Positions 1 through 9,100 of a stretch of 64,000 nucleotides of DNA are shown here, piece by piece; positions within the stretch are counted from its first letter, which is position 1, and each line of letters begins with the position of its first letter. This DNA comes from CAVQUE01 sp046290435 (lineage in GTDB: Bacteria; Actinomycetota; Acidimicrobiia; Acidimicrobiales; UBA8592), in assembly GCA_046290435.1 (NCBI GenBank), contig JBKAGO010000048.1, forward strand, positions 16,293 through 80,292, written 5' to 3'. The position numbers and the translations under genes were made by a program. Below the pieces are notes generated by a model. It did not search any database and had not been told where the DNA came from. It worked only from the letters and a program-made list of their open reading frames with translations.

Positions 1-857
1 ACTGCGTGGCGAACCTGAATGCCCGAGCGTCGGTCACCGTGGAATTCAACGACGCACGCGAAACCACTGCCGAAGTCCGTCGGGTCGTCATCGATCCCTT
101 GCACGAGCCCGGCGACGCCGTCCGGAACTCGGTGGCCCTGCTCGGCCTCGCATCACGCACCCGCGTCGCCCCGATCCGGATCGCGCGCAACCCTGCGGTC
201 ACCGCACGGAACCGACCCATCCTGGTGAGCGGCATCGGTACGACGTGTACGGGCTGCCGCGACAACCAGGCCCGTACGGGACGAACCACGCTGATGGCTG
301 ATGACGATGTCGCGGGCATCCTCGAAGAGCTTCGCTTCGTCGACGAGCGCCCCACCGGGGTGCATCTCGAACGACTGATGCTGACACGCGGCGACGTTGG
401 CCTGTGCGACTTCGACTACGGCGCTCCCCTCACCACACCCGGAAAGCGAGCGCAGTTGGTGGGGATCGGTCTGTCATCGATCAAGCCGGTGACGGCACCC
501 GCCTGCACCCGAGCGACCGATGGCAATCACTACGTCTTCGCCGTCGACCTGGTCACCTCGCGCACGGCCCGCTGGGTGCAACGCACCGCCAGGGCGCCGA
601 AGGCCGCTCGCTGTGGGGGCCAACGGGCGACCATCGTCGGCACCAACAGCAGCGACATCATCCTCGGGACCGACGGACGCGACGTCATCGTCACCGGAGG
701 CGGAGCCGACACGGTGTACGCCGGGGGCGGCAACGATCTGATCTGCACGGGCGCCGGCGGCGATCGCATCGACGGGGGAAGCGGGACCGACACCTGCATC
801 GGCGGCGCCGGCCGTGATCGCGCCACGGGCTGCGAGCGGCGGCGCCAGATTCCCTGA
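1..857 (+). CDS. Trypsin-like (S1) protease homologue with C-terminal RTX repeats, 5' end cut off, probably inactive
   Basis: The frame is open from the first base. Bases 1-2 (AC) followed by TGC would finish His-Cys, so the window seems to begin inside the TAAHC histidine motif of a chymotrypsin-fold protease; this is inference because the first base is missing. About 135 residues on, where the family has CxGDSGGP, the protein reads CDFDYGAP, so the nucleophilic Ser is Tyr (codon 417-419). The usual DIALL segment reads NSVALL, so the Asp also looks lost. From about base 625 to the stop the protein is a calcium-binding RTX domain with several GGxGxD-type nonapeptides, ending GCERRRQIP. Such proteins are normally exported. 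The C-terminal module is shared with the RCC1 protein near 60 kb. Probably a pseudo-protease with a binding or structural role. A GTG at base 6 is an internal codon, not the start. Confidence 0.8.
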   Translation, partial: CVANLNARASVTVEFNDARETTAEVRRVVIDPLHEPGDAVRNSVALLGLASRTRVAPIRIARNPAVTARNRPILVSGIGTTCTGCRDNQARTGRTTLMADDDVAGILEELRFVDERPTGVHLERLMLTRGDVGLCDFDYGAPLTTPGKRAQLVGIGLSSIKPVTAPACTRATDGNHYVFAVDLVTSRTARWVQRTARAPKAARCGGQRATIVGTNSSDIILGTDGRDVIVTGGGADTVYAGGGNDLICTGAGGDRIDGGSGTDTCIGGAGRDRATGCERRRQIP

Positions 858-1074
858 GGGCCGCAGGGTCAGATGGCTGGCCGTGCGGTGGCGAGGTGGC
901 GGAAGTGTTCGCCGGAGCGGCGGAGTCGGGCGGACCCGCGGCGGACCGGTGGACCAGATGGCGGAACCGGGCGGCGGACCGGGGCCGGAGGGGTGCGCAC
1001 CCTCCGGCCCCGTCGTCGTTCGTGCCGACAGCGGCGGTGGCCCTACTGCAGGGCCGAGCCACGGGGCCATCGTT

Positions 1075-1120
1075 TCTGGCGCCGAAACTCGTTGCCAGAG
1101 CAACGAGTTTCGGCGCCGGA
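1075..1120. repeat. Family A palindrome, copy 1
   Basis: An 18-base-pair perfect stem (1078-1095 with 1100-1117, beginning GGCGCCGAAACTCGTTGC) encloses the 4-base loop CAGA. It lies between two converging genes, 13 bases past the stop codon of the molybdopterin oxidoreductase. It could end transcription or stabilise the 3' end, though there is no T tract. The same GGCGCCGAAA core recurs near 6.1 and 21.7 kb. The rest of 858-1130 holds no convincing gene. Confidence 0.85.
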
Positions 1121-1130
1121 GACTGACCGC

Positions 1131-3296
1131 TCAGACGCCGACCAGCGCCTCTTCGGAGACCGGGGTGACCGACACCGGGATGCCACTCTGGATGGCCTGG
1201 CCGGTGATGGGGTCGAAGCCGTTCTCGACGTCGATCAACCGATTGGTGGGCGCACCGATGTCGCGGACCTTCTCGTCGGTCAGCCCGGCCGCACCCCACG
1301 AATGCGCCATCGACACCACCCCACGACGCAGGTCCGACGCGCCCTTGACCACCCCGGTGAGCGCCGCCCGCGGCGATGCGATCTCGACGAGGTCCTCGTC
1401 GGCGAGGCCGAGGTCGGCCATGTCGTCGGGGTTCATGTACGCGTAGTTGGTGGGATTCTTGCGGTTGAGCCCCGGGAGCTCGCCACCGAGGGAATTCAGG
1501 TGCGTCTTGAGGCGGCGGCTGATGAGGCGGAAGGTGTGCACCGCCGGATCGAAGCCCGCGAAGCGTTCGCCGCTGGTGGCCTCTGAACGGACCTCGGCCA
1601 ACTCGGCCATGTGGTCCGCCAGACCGATGTGGAACCGGCCGGCGGTGTCGGGGTCGGCCGGCTGGATCGTCGGCTTGAGCTCGGGCAGGACCTGACCGTT
1701 CTTCGCACGCACCTCGTCGAAAGGCACGCGGGCCTTGGCATAGATGAGGTCGAGCACGTCGTCGTCGCTCGGCCGAGGGCCGCCCGACGGAATGATCCCA
1801 CCGGGGAGCTTCATCTCGACACCGAGGCGTTCGGCGATCTCCCAGTACACCTCCCAGTCGTTGTAGAGGTCGCCCTCGGGCTCGACGACGGCCGGGCTGT
1901 AGCAGGCGTAGGGCTCGCGGAACCAACGGTCCATGAACGGCGGGACGTCGGCGCGCTCCAGGCTGAGCCGCGGGGGGATGACGTAGTCGGCGAACACCGC
2001 CGTCTGGGTCATGCGATGGTCGATGACCACCAGCAGCTCCAGCGCCTCCATGGCCTCGAGGCTGCGGGTCTGGTCGGGCCATGCGGCGACGGGGTTGCCG
2101 CCGTTGGAGATGAGCGCCTTGATCTGGCCCTCGCCGGGCTCGATGATCTCCTGGGCCAGGGTGGTGCAGGGCATCTCGCCGCCGTACCCGCGCAGGTTCC
2201 GGAAGCGGCTCTCGGGACCCGTCAGCGGGTCGAACGGGCCGAGCACCTGCGCCCGACGGGGACCGGCGGGCTGGAGCAGGCTCATCGACTCGCCGACCTC
2301 GCCCTCGCGCAGGAACCGGCCCGTGACCACATTGAGGCACTGGACCAGGTGCTCCATGAGGCTCGGATGCGGTGACATCGACGGGCCCGTGCCGGTGCCG
2401 GCATGGGCCTTGGGGGCCTCGGCGAACATGCGCGCCGCGGCGATGATGTCGGTCGCCGCCACGTCGCAACGCTCGGCTGCGTACTCGACGGTGAAGGGCG
2501 CGACGGCGTCGGCGAGCGCCTCGAGGTGACCCTCGGCGACGTGGGCCTCGCAGAACTCGGCGTCGTGGATCCCTTCGGACAAGATGACGTTGAGCATCGC
2601 CGCCATCAGCGTCGGGTCCTCGCCGGCTCGGACCTGCAGGTGGATGTCGGCCTGGGTGGCGAGCTCGGTACGGCGGGGGTCGACGACGATGACCTTCATG
2701 CCCTCGGCCTTGCGATCCCGCAGGGTGGTGAACGGGTCGGTGCCCTGGAGCCCACCGAAGGGCGAGAAGCTCGACACCATCGGGTTGTACCCGAACGCCA
2801 ACATGACGTCGATCTCGCCGAAGTTCTGCGGCCCGGCCTCCCAGGCCCCCATCCGCATGACGGCGGTGCGCTTCATGGGCTGATCGATGGTGACCGACGT
2901 GTAGTAGCTGATCGACCCGATGGCCTTGTGGAACGCCCGGGCGACCGGATCCGACGGGGCGTTCTGGTAGCCGCCGGTGCCGGTGTAGGTGGCGATGGCA
3001 CGGGGTCCGTCGGCCTCGATGATGGCCGCCATGCGCTCGGCGATCTCGTCGAAGGCCTGCGCCGCCGGGATCTCCTCGTAGTGCCCGTCGGGCATGCGCT
3101 TGAGCACGGCGCGCAGGCGATCGGGGTGGTGGATCTGGTCGGGGAGCTGGCGGCCCTTGATGCAGGTGTAGCCACGGAACAGCGGGTCCTCTTCGACGCC
3201 GGTGATCTTGGAGACGCGACCGTCTTCGATGTGCACGTTGATCGGACACGCCGCATGGCAGATCCGGCAGAACGATCGTTTCGTCTCGGTGGCCAC
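1131..3296 (-). CDS. Molybdopterin-dependent oxidoreductase, DMSO-reductase superfamily
   Basis: 721 residues. Cys10, Cys13, Cys17 and Cys45 (in FCRICHAAC and GYTCIKGR) are the ligands of the N-terminal [4Fe-4S] cluster of this superfamily. A large bis-MGD-binding body follows, and a C-terminal molydopterin-binding domain lies from about residue 600. There is no Tat signal, so the enzyme is probably cytoplasmic. No cofactor-biosynthesis, membrane-anchor or electron-transfer subunit is adjacent, so donor, acceptor and substrate cannot be named; relatives reduce or oxidise nitrate, formate, thiosulfate or polysulfide. The GTG at 3294-3296 is chosen because AAGGGGG lies 8 bases upstream and the protein then begins shortly before the cluster motif. 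An ATG at 3329-3331 would add 12 unremarkable residues. A long open frame in another phase (691-3339) is a composition artefact. Confidence 0.85.
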   Translation of the reverse strand: MATETKRSFCRICHAACPINVHIEDGRVSKITGVEEDPLFRGYTCIKGRQLPDQIHHPDRLRAVLKRMPDGHYEEIPAAQAFDEIAERMAAIIEADGPRAIATYTGTGGYQNAPSDPVARAFHKAIGSISYYTSVTIDQPMKRTAVMRMGAWEAGPQNFGEIDVMLAFGYNPMVSSFSPFGGLQGTDPFTTLRDRKAEGMKVIVVDPRRTELATQADIHLQVRAGEDPTLMAAMLNVILSEGIHDAEFCEAHVAEGHLEALADAVAPFTVEYAAERCDVAATDIIAAARMFAEAPKAHAGTGTGPSMSPHPSLMEHLVQCLNVVTGRFLREGEVGESMSLLQPAGPRRAQVLGPFDPLTGPESRFRNLRGYGGEMPCTTLAQEIIEPGEGQIKALISNGGNPVAAWPDQTRSLEAMEALELLVVIDHRMTQTAVFADYVIPPRLSLERADVPPFMDRWFREPYACYSPAVVEPEGDLYNDWEVYWEIAERLGVEMKLPGGIIPSGGPRPSDDDVLDLIYAKARVPFDEVRAKNGQVLPELKPTIQPADPDTAGRFHIGLADHMAELAEVRSEATSGERFAGFDPAVHTFRLISRRLKTHLNSLGGELPGLNRKNPTNYAYMNPDDMADLGLADEDLVEIASPRAALTGVVKGASDLRRGVVSMAHSWGAAGLTDEKVRDIGAPTNRLIDVENGFDPITGQAIQSGIPVSVTPVSEEALVGV

Positions 3297-3371
3297 CGAG
3301 CACCCCCTTGTGTCGTGGACGCCGCCCATTCTGCCACAAGGCCGGTTCTGGCGACCCGGGGTCCTCGCTGC

Positions 3372-3490
3372 GCAGCCCGGCTCGAGACAGGGCGCGGTCA
3401 GCGCGTCAGCCCGGCTCGGGGACCGGGGCCCGTCGGCGCGCCGGTCCTGTTCGACGGCCGGAGCCGGTCGGCGAGTCAGCCCGGCTCGAC
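3372..3490. repeat. Imperfect direct repeats GCAGCCCGGCTCG around the 3' end of the YbaK-like gene
   Basis: The word (G)CAGCCCGGCTCG occurs near 3374, 3406 and 3477, the last copy covering the stop codon of the leftward gene. It looks like local duplication of the gene's 3' tail. The 3297-3475 gap holds nothing else that I recognise. Confidence 0.5.
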
Positions 3491-3979
3491 GACGGTGGCC
3501 AGGCCCTCGATGATCTCGGCCCGGGGGTGGGCGGCGAGCGTCGCCGGGGGAACGAGCAGCTTGCGGTCCCGGCTGCCGCCGCCGATGATCACCTGCTCGC
3601 AATCCATGATGCGGGCGTCGATCCACAGCGGCAGCTCGGTGGTGGTCCCGAAGGGGGTGACCCCGCCGATCTGCATGCCGGTGAGCGCAATGGTGGCCTC
3701 GGCCGGGGCGAACGAGCACTTGCGCACGCCGAGCTTCTTGCGGACCACGCTGTTGACGGCGAGTCGGCTGTCGGCGAGCACCAGGCACATCGCGTAGACC
3801 GGCGGATCGCCCTTGCCGGCGACGACGATGGCGTTGGCCGACTCGTCGGGGTCGTAACCGTAGGCCGCACAGAACGCCTCGGTGTCGGCGAGGTCGGGAT
3901 CACACGCCACGACCTCGTGGTCGAGGCCGAGGGCGCGCAGCTGGTCGAGGACGGGATCCCCCGTGTCGTCGGAAGTCAT
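3476..3979 (-). CDS. YbaK/ProX-family aminoacyl-tRNA deacylase-like protein
   Basis: 167 residues, about the size of a free-standing YbaK/EbsC domain. The layout fits the family: an early Ala/Tyr region, a central GKGDPPVYAM strand, a VRKKLG segment with the basic residues that hold the tRNA 3' end, and IGGVTPFG, matching the conserved GGxxPxG loop. Members hydrolyse mischarged aminoacyl-tRNAs such as Cys- or Ala-tRNAPro, in the cytoplasm. The start ATG shares four bases (ATGA, 3976-3979) with the stop of the upstream alkylsulfatase, so translation is probably coupled. No functional link to that enzyme is obvious. Which amino acid is edited cannot be told. Confidence 0.82.
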   Translation of the reverse strand: MTSDDTGDPVLDQLRALGLDHEVVACDPDLADTEAFCAAYGYDPDESANAIVVAGKGDPPVYAMCLVLADSRLAVNSVVRKKLGVRKCSFAPAEATIALTGMQIGGVTPFGTTTELPLWIDARIMDCEQVIIGGGSRDRKLLVPPATLAAHPRAEIIEGLATVVEPG

Positions 3980-6027
3980 GGCTCGATGATGGCGAACGAC
4001 GCGGTGAACGCGTCGAGGTGCCCGAAGATCTCCAGCAGCGCGGCCGGGTCGCCATCGAGGTCGATGTCTCCTGCAGCGGTGGCCTCGGCGAAGTTCCGGG
4101 CGCCGCCCATGACGTCGGCCAGCAGCGCCTTGGTGAGCGTGACGGTGGCGGCGGCGTCGGGGTCGTGGCGGCCCGGGACGTGATGCAGGGCCCGGTTCGC
4201 CAGGCCGAGCACGTGGTCCTCGCCGATGTCGGTGAAGCGCCAGTTGATCCGCACGTCGACCCCGCCGACCTCGTCGGCCTTCAACCGCACCCCGATGGCG
4301 TCGAAGATCTGCTCGACGGTGAGGGCGGCCATCATCGACCGCCGCATCACCGGCGCCCCCGCCGGAGGCGTCCCGTGGCGGAGCTCGTGCGCGCCGGTGA
4401 GGTAGAAGTTGCGCCAAGGGCCCGACTCGGACTGATAGCCGAGTTGTTCGAGCGCATCGGCCTGCAGCGCGCGGGCGGCGGCGTTGTCGGGCTGGGCGAA
4501 CACGACGTGGTTGACCACCTGGGCCACCCAACGGAAGTCGCCGTCGTCGAAGCACGTCCGGGCCTTGGCCAGCACCGCATCGGCGCCACCCATGAACTCG
4601 ACGTAGCGCACCGAGGCCTCGACCGGCGGGAGCGGCTGGAGGTTGGCGGGGTTGGCGTCGAACCAGCCGAGATAGCGCTGGTAGACGGCCTTGGCGTTGT
4701 GGCTGACCGTGCCGTAGTAGGGCCGGGTGTCGCCGTTGGCGGCGAACTCCGGGGGGAGCTCCAGCTGTTCGGCGATCTCGGTGGCGGTCTCGCCGTGGTT
4801 GGCCAGGCGCATCGTCTGGTCGTGCAGCCAGCGGTAGACGTCGCGCTGGCGGACCAGGAAATCGCGGACGTCGTCGCGGCCCCAACGGGGCCAGTGGTGC
4901 GACGCGAACATGATGTCGGTGTCGTCGCCGAAGAGCTCCAGGGCCTCGCCGATGTACTTGCTCCACACCAGTGCGTCGCGGACCTGGGCGCCACGAGGCG
5001 TGTAGAGGTTGTGCATGGTGTGGCTGCAGTTCTCGGCCATGCACAGCCAGCGGTGATCGGGGAAGAAGAAGTTCATCTCCGCCGGGGCCTCGGAGCCGGG
5101 CGTGTTCTGGAACACGATGCGGACGCCGTCGACGACCATCTCGGTGCCGGTGGTGGCGATCTCGACGGTGGGCGCCAAGATGGCGACCGAGCCCATCGGC
5201 GTGGCCTTGCCGAGACCGCAGTCGACGTGGCCGTCGGGACCGGGCGGCAGCATCATCCCGTACATGTAGGCGCTGCGGCGCAACATGGCGGGGCCGGCGA
5301 TGACGTTCTCGGCAACGGCCTCGGCCAGGAAACCCTCGGGGGCGATGATGGGCACGCGACCGGCGTCGACGTCGGCGGGGTCGACCACGCCGAGCACACC
5401 GCCGAAGTGGTCGATGTGGCTGTGGGTGTGGATGACGGCGGTGACGGGACGGGCGCCGAGGGTGTCGTTGGCGAGGGCGAGGCAGGCAGCCGCGGTCTCG
5501 GCGGTGGTGAGGGGATCGATGACGATCCAGCCGTCGTCACCCGCGACGAAGGTGATGTTCGACAGGTCGTACCCGCGGGCCTGCCAGATGCCGGGCGCGA
5601 CCTCGAAGAGGCCGTGGATGGCGTTCAGCTGCGCCTGACGCCACAGGCTCGGGTGCACCGTTGCCGGGGCGTCGGGCCAGGCATCCCACCCGGCGCCGGG
5701 GCCGGTGTCGTCGCCGCCGTCGTGATCGGAGCCGTCGCGGCCGGAGCCATCGGGACCGGGGCCCTGGGTGTCGGGTCGGAGGAAGTCGTGGCGGACGGTG
5801 TCCCAGATGGTCCGGTCGCCACGGGTGATCGCACCGGTGGCGTGGGTGGCGATCAGGCCACGGGAGGCACGATCGAGGTCGCCGGGGTCGTCGAGGGAGA
5901 GCACAGCGGCCGACTGCCGGTTGGCGGCGGCGGTGGCGTCGGCAGCGGGCTTGGTGACAGCGTCAGCGGCTGCGACCCCAGGGGCGGCATCGTGTGCATC
6001 CATGGGCGGGAGTGTGGCACGCGACAC
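3976..6027 (-). CDS. Linear alkylsulfatase-like metallo-beta-lactamase-fold hydrolase (SdsA/BDS1 type)
   Basis: 683 residues. The zinc-binding motif THSHIDH lies at residues 201-207 (HxHxDH), followed by FGG, as in group III alkylsulfatases that hydrolyse SDS-like alkyl sulfates to alcohol and sulfate. After the catalytic domain come an alkylsulfatase dimerisation region and, from about residue 560, an SCP2-like C-terminal domain. An acidic Gly/Asp-rich insert at about residues 87-112 is unusual. No clear signal peptide is visible, whereas Pseudomonas SdsA1 is secreted. The GTG at 6027 follows a weak CGGACGGA; the ATG at 6001-6003 is equally possible. Two family A palindromes lie just upstream, and the YbaK-like gene overlaps the 3' end by four bases. 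Confidence 0.85.
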   Translation of the reverse strand: MSRATLPPMDAHDAAPGVAAADAVTKPAADATAAANRQSAAVLSLDDPGDLDRASRGLIATHATGAITRGDRTIWDTVRHDFLRPDTQGPGPDGSGRDGSDHDGGDDTGPGAGWDAWPDAPATVHPSLWRQAQLNAIHGLFEVAPGIWQARGYDLSNITFVAGDDGWIVIDPLTTAETAAACLALANDTLGARPVTAVIHTHSHIDHFGGVLGVVDPADVDAGRVPIIAPEGFLAEAVAENVIAGPAMLRRSAYMYGMMLPPGPDGHVDCGLGKATPMGSVAILAPTVEIATTGTEMVVDGVRIVFQNTPGSEAPAEMNFFFPDHRWLCMAENCSHTMHNLYTPRGAQVRDALVWSKYIGEALELFGDDTDIMFASHHWPRWGRDDVRDFLVRQRDVYRWLHDQTMRLANHGETATEIAEQLELPPEFAANGDTRPYYGTVSHNAKAVYQRYLGWFDANPANLQPLPPVEASVRYVEFMGGADAVLAKARTCFDDGDFRWVAQVVNHVVFAQPDNAAARALQADALEQLGYQSESGPWRNFYLTGAHELRHGTPPAGAPVMRRSMMAALTVEQIFDAIGVRLKADEVGGVDVRINWRFTDIGEDHVLGLANRALHHVPGRHDPDAAATVTLTKALLADVMGGARNFAEATAAGDIDLDGDPAALLEIFGHLDAFTASFAIIEP

Positions 6028-6048
6028 TCCGTCCGGGCGGCCAAAGGT

Positions 6049-6157
6049 TCTGGCGCCGAAAACCGTCGCCCTGGCAACCAGTTTCGGCGCCAGATCGATT
6101 GGCCAAAGGTTCTGGCGCCGAAAACCGTCGCCCTGGCAACGAGTTTCGGCGCCAGAA
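6049..6157. repeat. Family A palindrome, copies 2 and 3 in tandem
   Basis: Two near-identical units, 6049-6094 and 6109-6157, each start TTCTGGCGCCGAAAACCGTC and end GTTTCGGCGCCAGA. The outer 13-base arms pair perfectly, while the centre pairs less well than in copy 1. The pair lies between the alkylsulfatase start and the subtilase stop (6176-6178). Such tandem arrangement is typical of REP-like elements. Confidence 0.85.
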
Positions 6158-6175
6158 CCAATGACCCTGGGTTGA

Positions 6176-9100
6176 TCAGATCCGGCAGGGGTCCGCTGCG
6201 CAGCGCGGGGCGCCGGCCATGGGGTTCGCGCCCGCGACCATCACGCCGCGCAAGCCGTTGCCGAGGTCGACGACCTCGCCGCCCCGATTGCGGGGCTGGC
6301 GGGTATCGATACCAACCGGCGACGATCCGCTGCCCGACGAGCCCTCCTCGGCGCCGTCACCGGCGCCCGGCGCCGTGGCCCCGCCACCGCCTGTGCCGTC
6401 ACCACCGCCTGTGCCGCCACCGCCGACCGCTCCGCCGCCACCGCCTGCGCCGCCACCACCGGCGCCGGCCGTTCCGTCACCACTGCCTGTGCCGCCGCCA
6501 CCGGCCCCGGGCGCCGTGGCCTCGCCACCGCCGCCTGTGCCGCCGCGGGTCGCCGGGGCCTCGCTGCCACTTCCGCCGCCACCGCCGGTCGACGGGGCCG
6601 TGCCGCCGCCACCGCCGGTCGCCGGGGCCTCGCTGCCACTTCCGCCGCCGGATCGTTCCGAACCACCGAGGTAGGTGAACCCGCCGGGCAGGGTCAGCAC
6701 CGTGCCCTCGCCGGTGCGGCGCAGCGAGATGTCGACGGTGCCCGCCGTCGCCCGTGCCGGGGCGAGCACGACCATCATCCGATCCGACGCCACCAGCACC
6801 GAGCCGGGAACATCGCCGAACCACACATACGCGGCCGACGGGAACCGGCCGATCAGCTGCACGGTCGAGGTGACGCCGACCGGGGCGTAGTGGGGGCTGA
6901 CCATCTCGATCGCCCACGTACCGCTCGTCACCGGTCCCGGCGGTGCAGGCGGCTGCGATACCGCCGATCCACCACCGGATCCCGGTGCCGGCGATGCCGA
7001 ACCACCGGTCGATCCCCCGCCGCTCGCAGTACCGCCGCCGGTCGACGCACCGCCACCACCGCCACCGACCACGACCTGTCGCGAGCCGCTCGACGTGCCA
7101 CCGCCCCCGCTGCCGGTCGTTGCGTCGGCACTCGAACCGCCGCCGCTGCCCATATCGGTCGAACCGCTCGAGGAGCCTCCGGAGCCCGAACCCTGCGTCG
7201 GCGTTCCCGAGCCCGTTGTCGATCCACCGGTCGAGCCGCCAGTCGAGCCGCCCGACGTCGCAGACCCGGACTGGGACCCGCCCCCGGACCCGCCGGGCAC
7301 CGTGCCGCCCCCGGACCCGCCGGAGCCGCCACCGCCCGTCGGGCCCGACCCGGGTTCGGTCGGTGTCGACGGCGTCGATCCGCCATCGGGCGAGGTCTCG
7401 GTGGTGCCGACGCTGAAGGACACGACCTTCGGGGCGCCGAGGCGTTGCCCCGGATCGTCGGCCGGAACAGCCTCGAGCATCAATGCGTAGGAGCCCTCGG
7501 GCAGCGAGGTCGCCAACGTCACGGCGCCCGATCGCTCGATGCCGAGATCGACCGAACCGGCTGCGTCGGAGTCCCGCGGGATCCCGTCGACGCTGATCTC
7601 GTGGCCGGTCAGGGCCGCGACTCCCTCGGGAACCGACACGAACACCGACGCATGCCACGAGAACTCGTCCTCGGCACCGAAATCGGCGGGCACGGCGATG
7701 TCGATCTCGGCCTCGACGGACGCATCCGCGGCGATCGCCGACAGGCCCGAGACACGGACGGCCACATCGGCCAACCGGTGTTCGGGCGAGCCAGCACCGA
7801 CCGCGGTCGCAGCGTTGAGCCGGACCCCGTCGGCGACATGGGCCATGAGCGAATCGTGACGGTCCGATGCGGCGATCAACCGGGCCCGCAGCTCGGCCGG
7901 CGGCAGCCCCGGCACGTCGTCGATCAGCAGCGCCGCAGCCGCCGCGACGATCGGCGTGGCCTGGGAGGTTCCGGACATGAACTTCCAGCGGCCCTGGGGC
8001 ACCGGCACCGTCGACAGGATGAGTTCGCCGGGAGCGAAGATGTCCACGACGCGGCCCCAGTTGCTGAACCCGGCGCGGGTGTCCGACGGCGTCGACGCGC
8101 CGACGGTGATCATGTTCGACATCTCGTAGCCTGCGGGCCAGCCCGGGCCGCCGTCGAGGCTGACACCGTCGTTGCCCGCCGCGGCGACGACCAGCACCCC
8201 GTTGGCCTCTGCATGCAGGATGGCCGATTCGACCGGTGCGCTGCCGGCCCGCGGCGAGCCCGGCGACGTGCCGAGCGACAGGTTGATGACGTCGGCACCG
8301 TTGTCGACCGCGTAGCGGATGGCCCGGGCGACGGCGCTCATCGTGATGCCCGGCTGGCCGGACGCGGTGATCGCTCCGACGTTGAGGTCCATGATCTCGG
8401 CATCGGGTGCCACGCCGGCGACGCCCTGTCCGTCGATCGCGGACGCGATGATCCCGGCGACGTGGGTTCCGTGTGCGTGGGCGCCGGCGTTGTACGGCGA
8501 GTTGTCCTCGTAGGCGAAGTCCCACCCGTGGCAGTCGTCGACGAAGCCGTTGGCGTCGTCGTCGATGCCGTTGGTGCAGTCCTCGTCGTCGTTGGTCCAC
8601 CGTGCCGGTGCCAGGTCGGGGTGGGAGAAGTCGACGCCGCTGTCGATGACCGCCACGACGACACCGCGTCCGGTCGCTGCCGAGCGGGCCTCGACGCCGT
8701 CGATGTCGGCGTCGGCACGCTGGGCCGGCACGGGGTTGGCACCGATGCCGTTCAGGTTGTCGCCGGTGTTGTCGAGAGCCCACTGGTAACGCTCGTAGGG
8801 CTCGCTGCCGATGCCCATCGGGATGTCCTCGGCGACCTCGACATCGAGGCCGTCGAGTACGGCGGGGTCTTCCAGGGTGACGGCGTAGGAACCGTCGCCG
8901 AGCGACACGACGCTCAGCACCCCGACCAGCATGGCGATCTCGTCCATCAGGGGATGGCCGACGCTGTAGGCGGCCATCACGTCGGTGCCGGCGTCGGTGG
9001 TCGCCGGCTCCTCGCCGGCAGCTGCCGCGTCGGCCGGGTCGGCTTCGGCCTGCTCCCGGGCGCGCTCGGCCTCGGCCTCGCGCTCACGTTCGGCGAGGAG

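Noticed and set aside
1075..1120. Family A copy 1 as a standard intrinsic terminator
   Set aside because: The hairpin is strong, but there is no T tract on either side, so it is listed as a repeat with possible terminator effect only.
691..3339. Long leftward open frame (882 codons) overlapping the molybdopterin oxidoreductase
   Set aside because: Arg/His/Gly-rich translation without domain motifs; it is the third-position shadow of a clear gene in high-GC DNA.
4018..6678. Long rightward frame (886 codons) across the alkylsulfatase
   Set aside because: Antisense shadow: Val/Asp/Gly-rich composition and it runs through two family A repeats into the subtilase gene.
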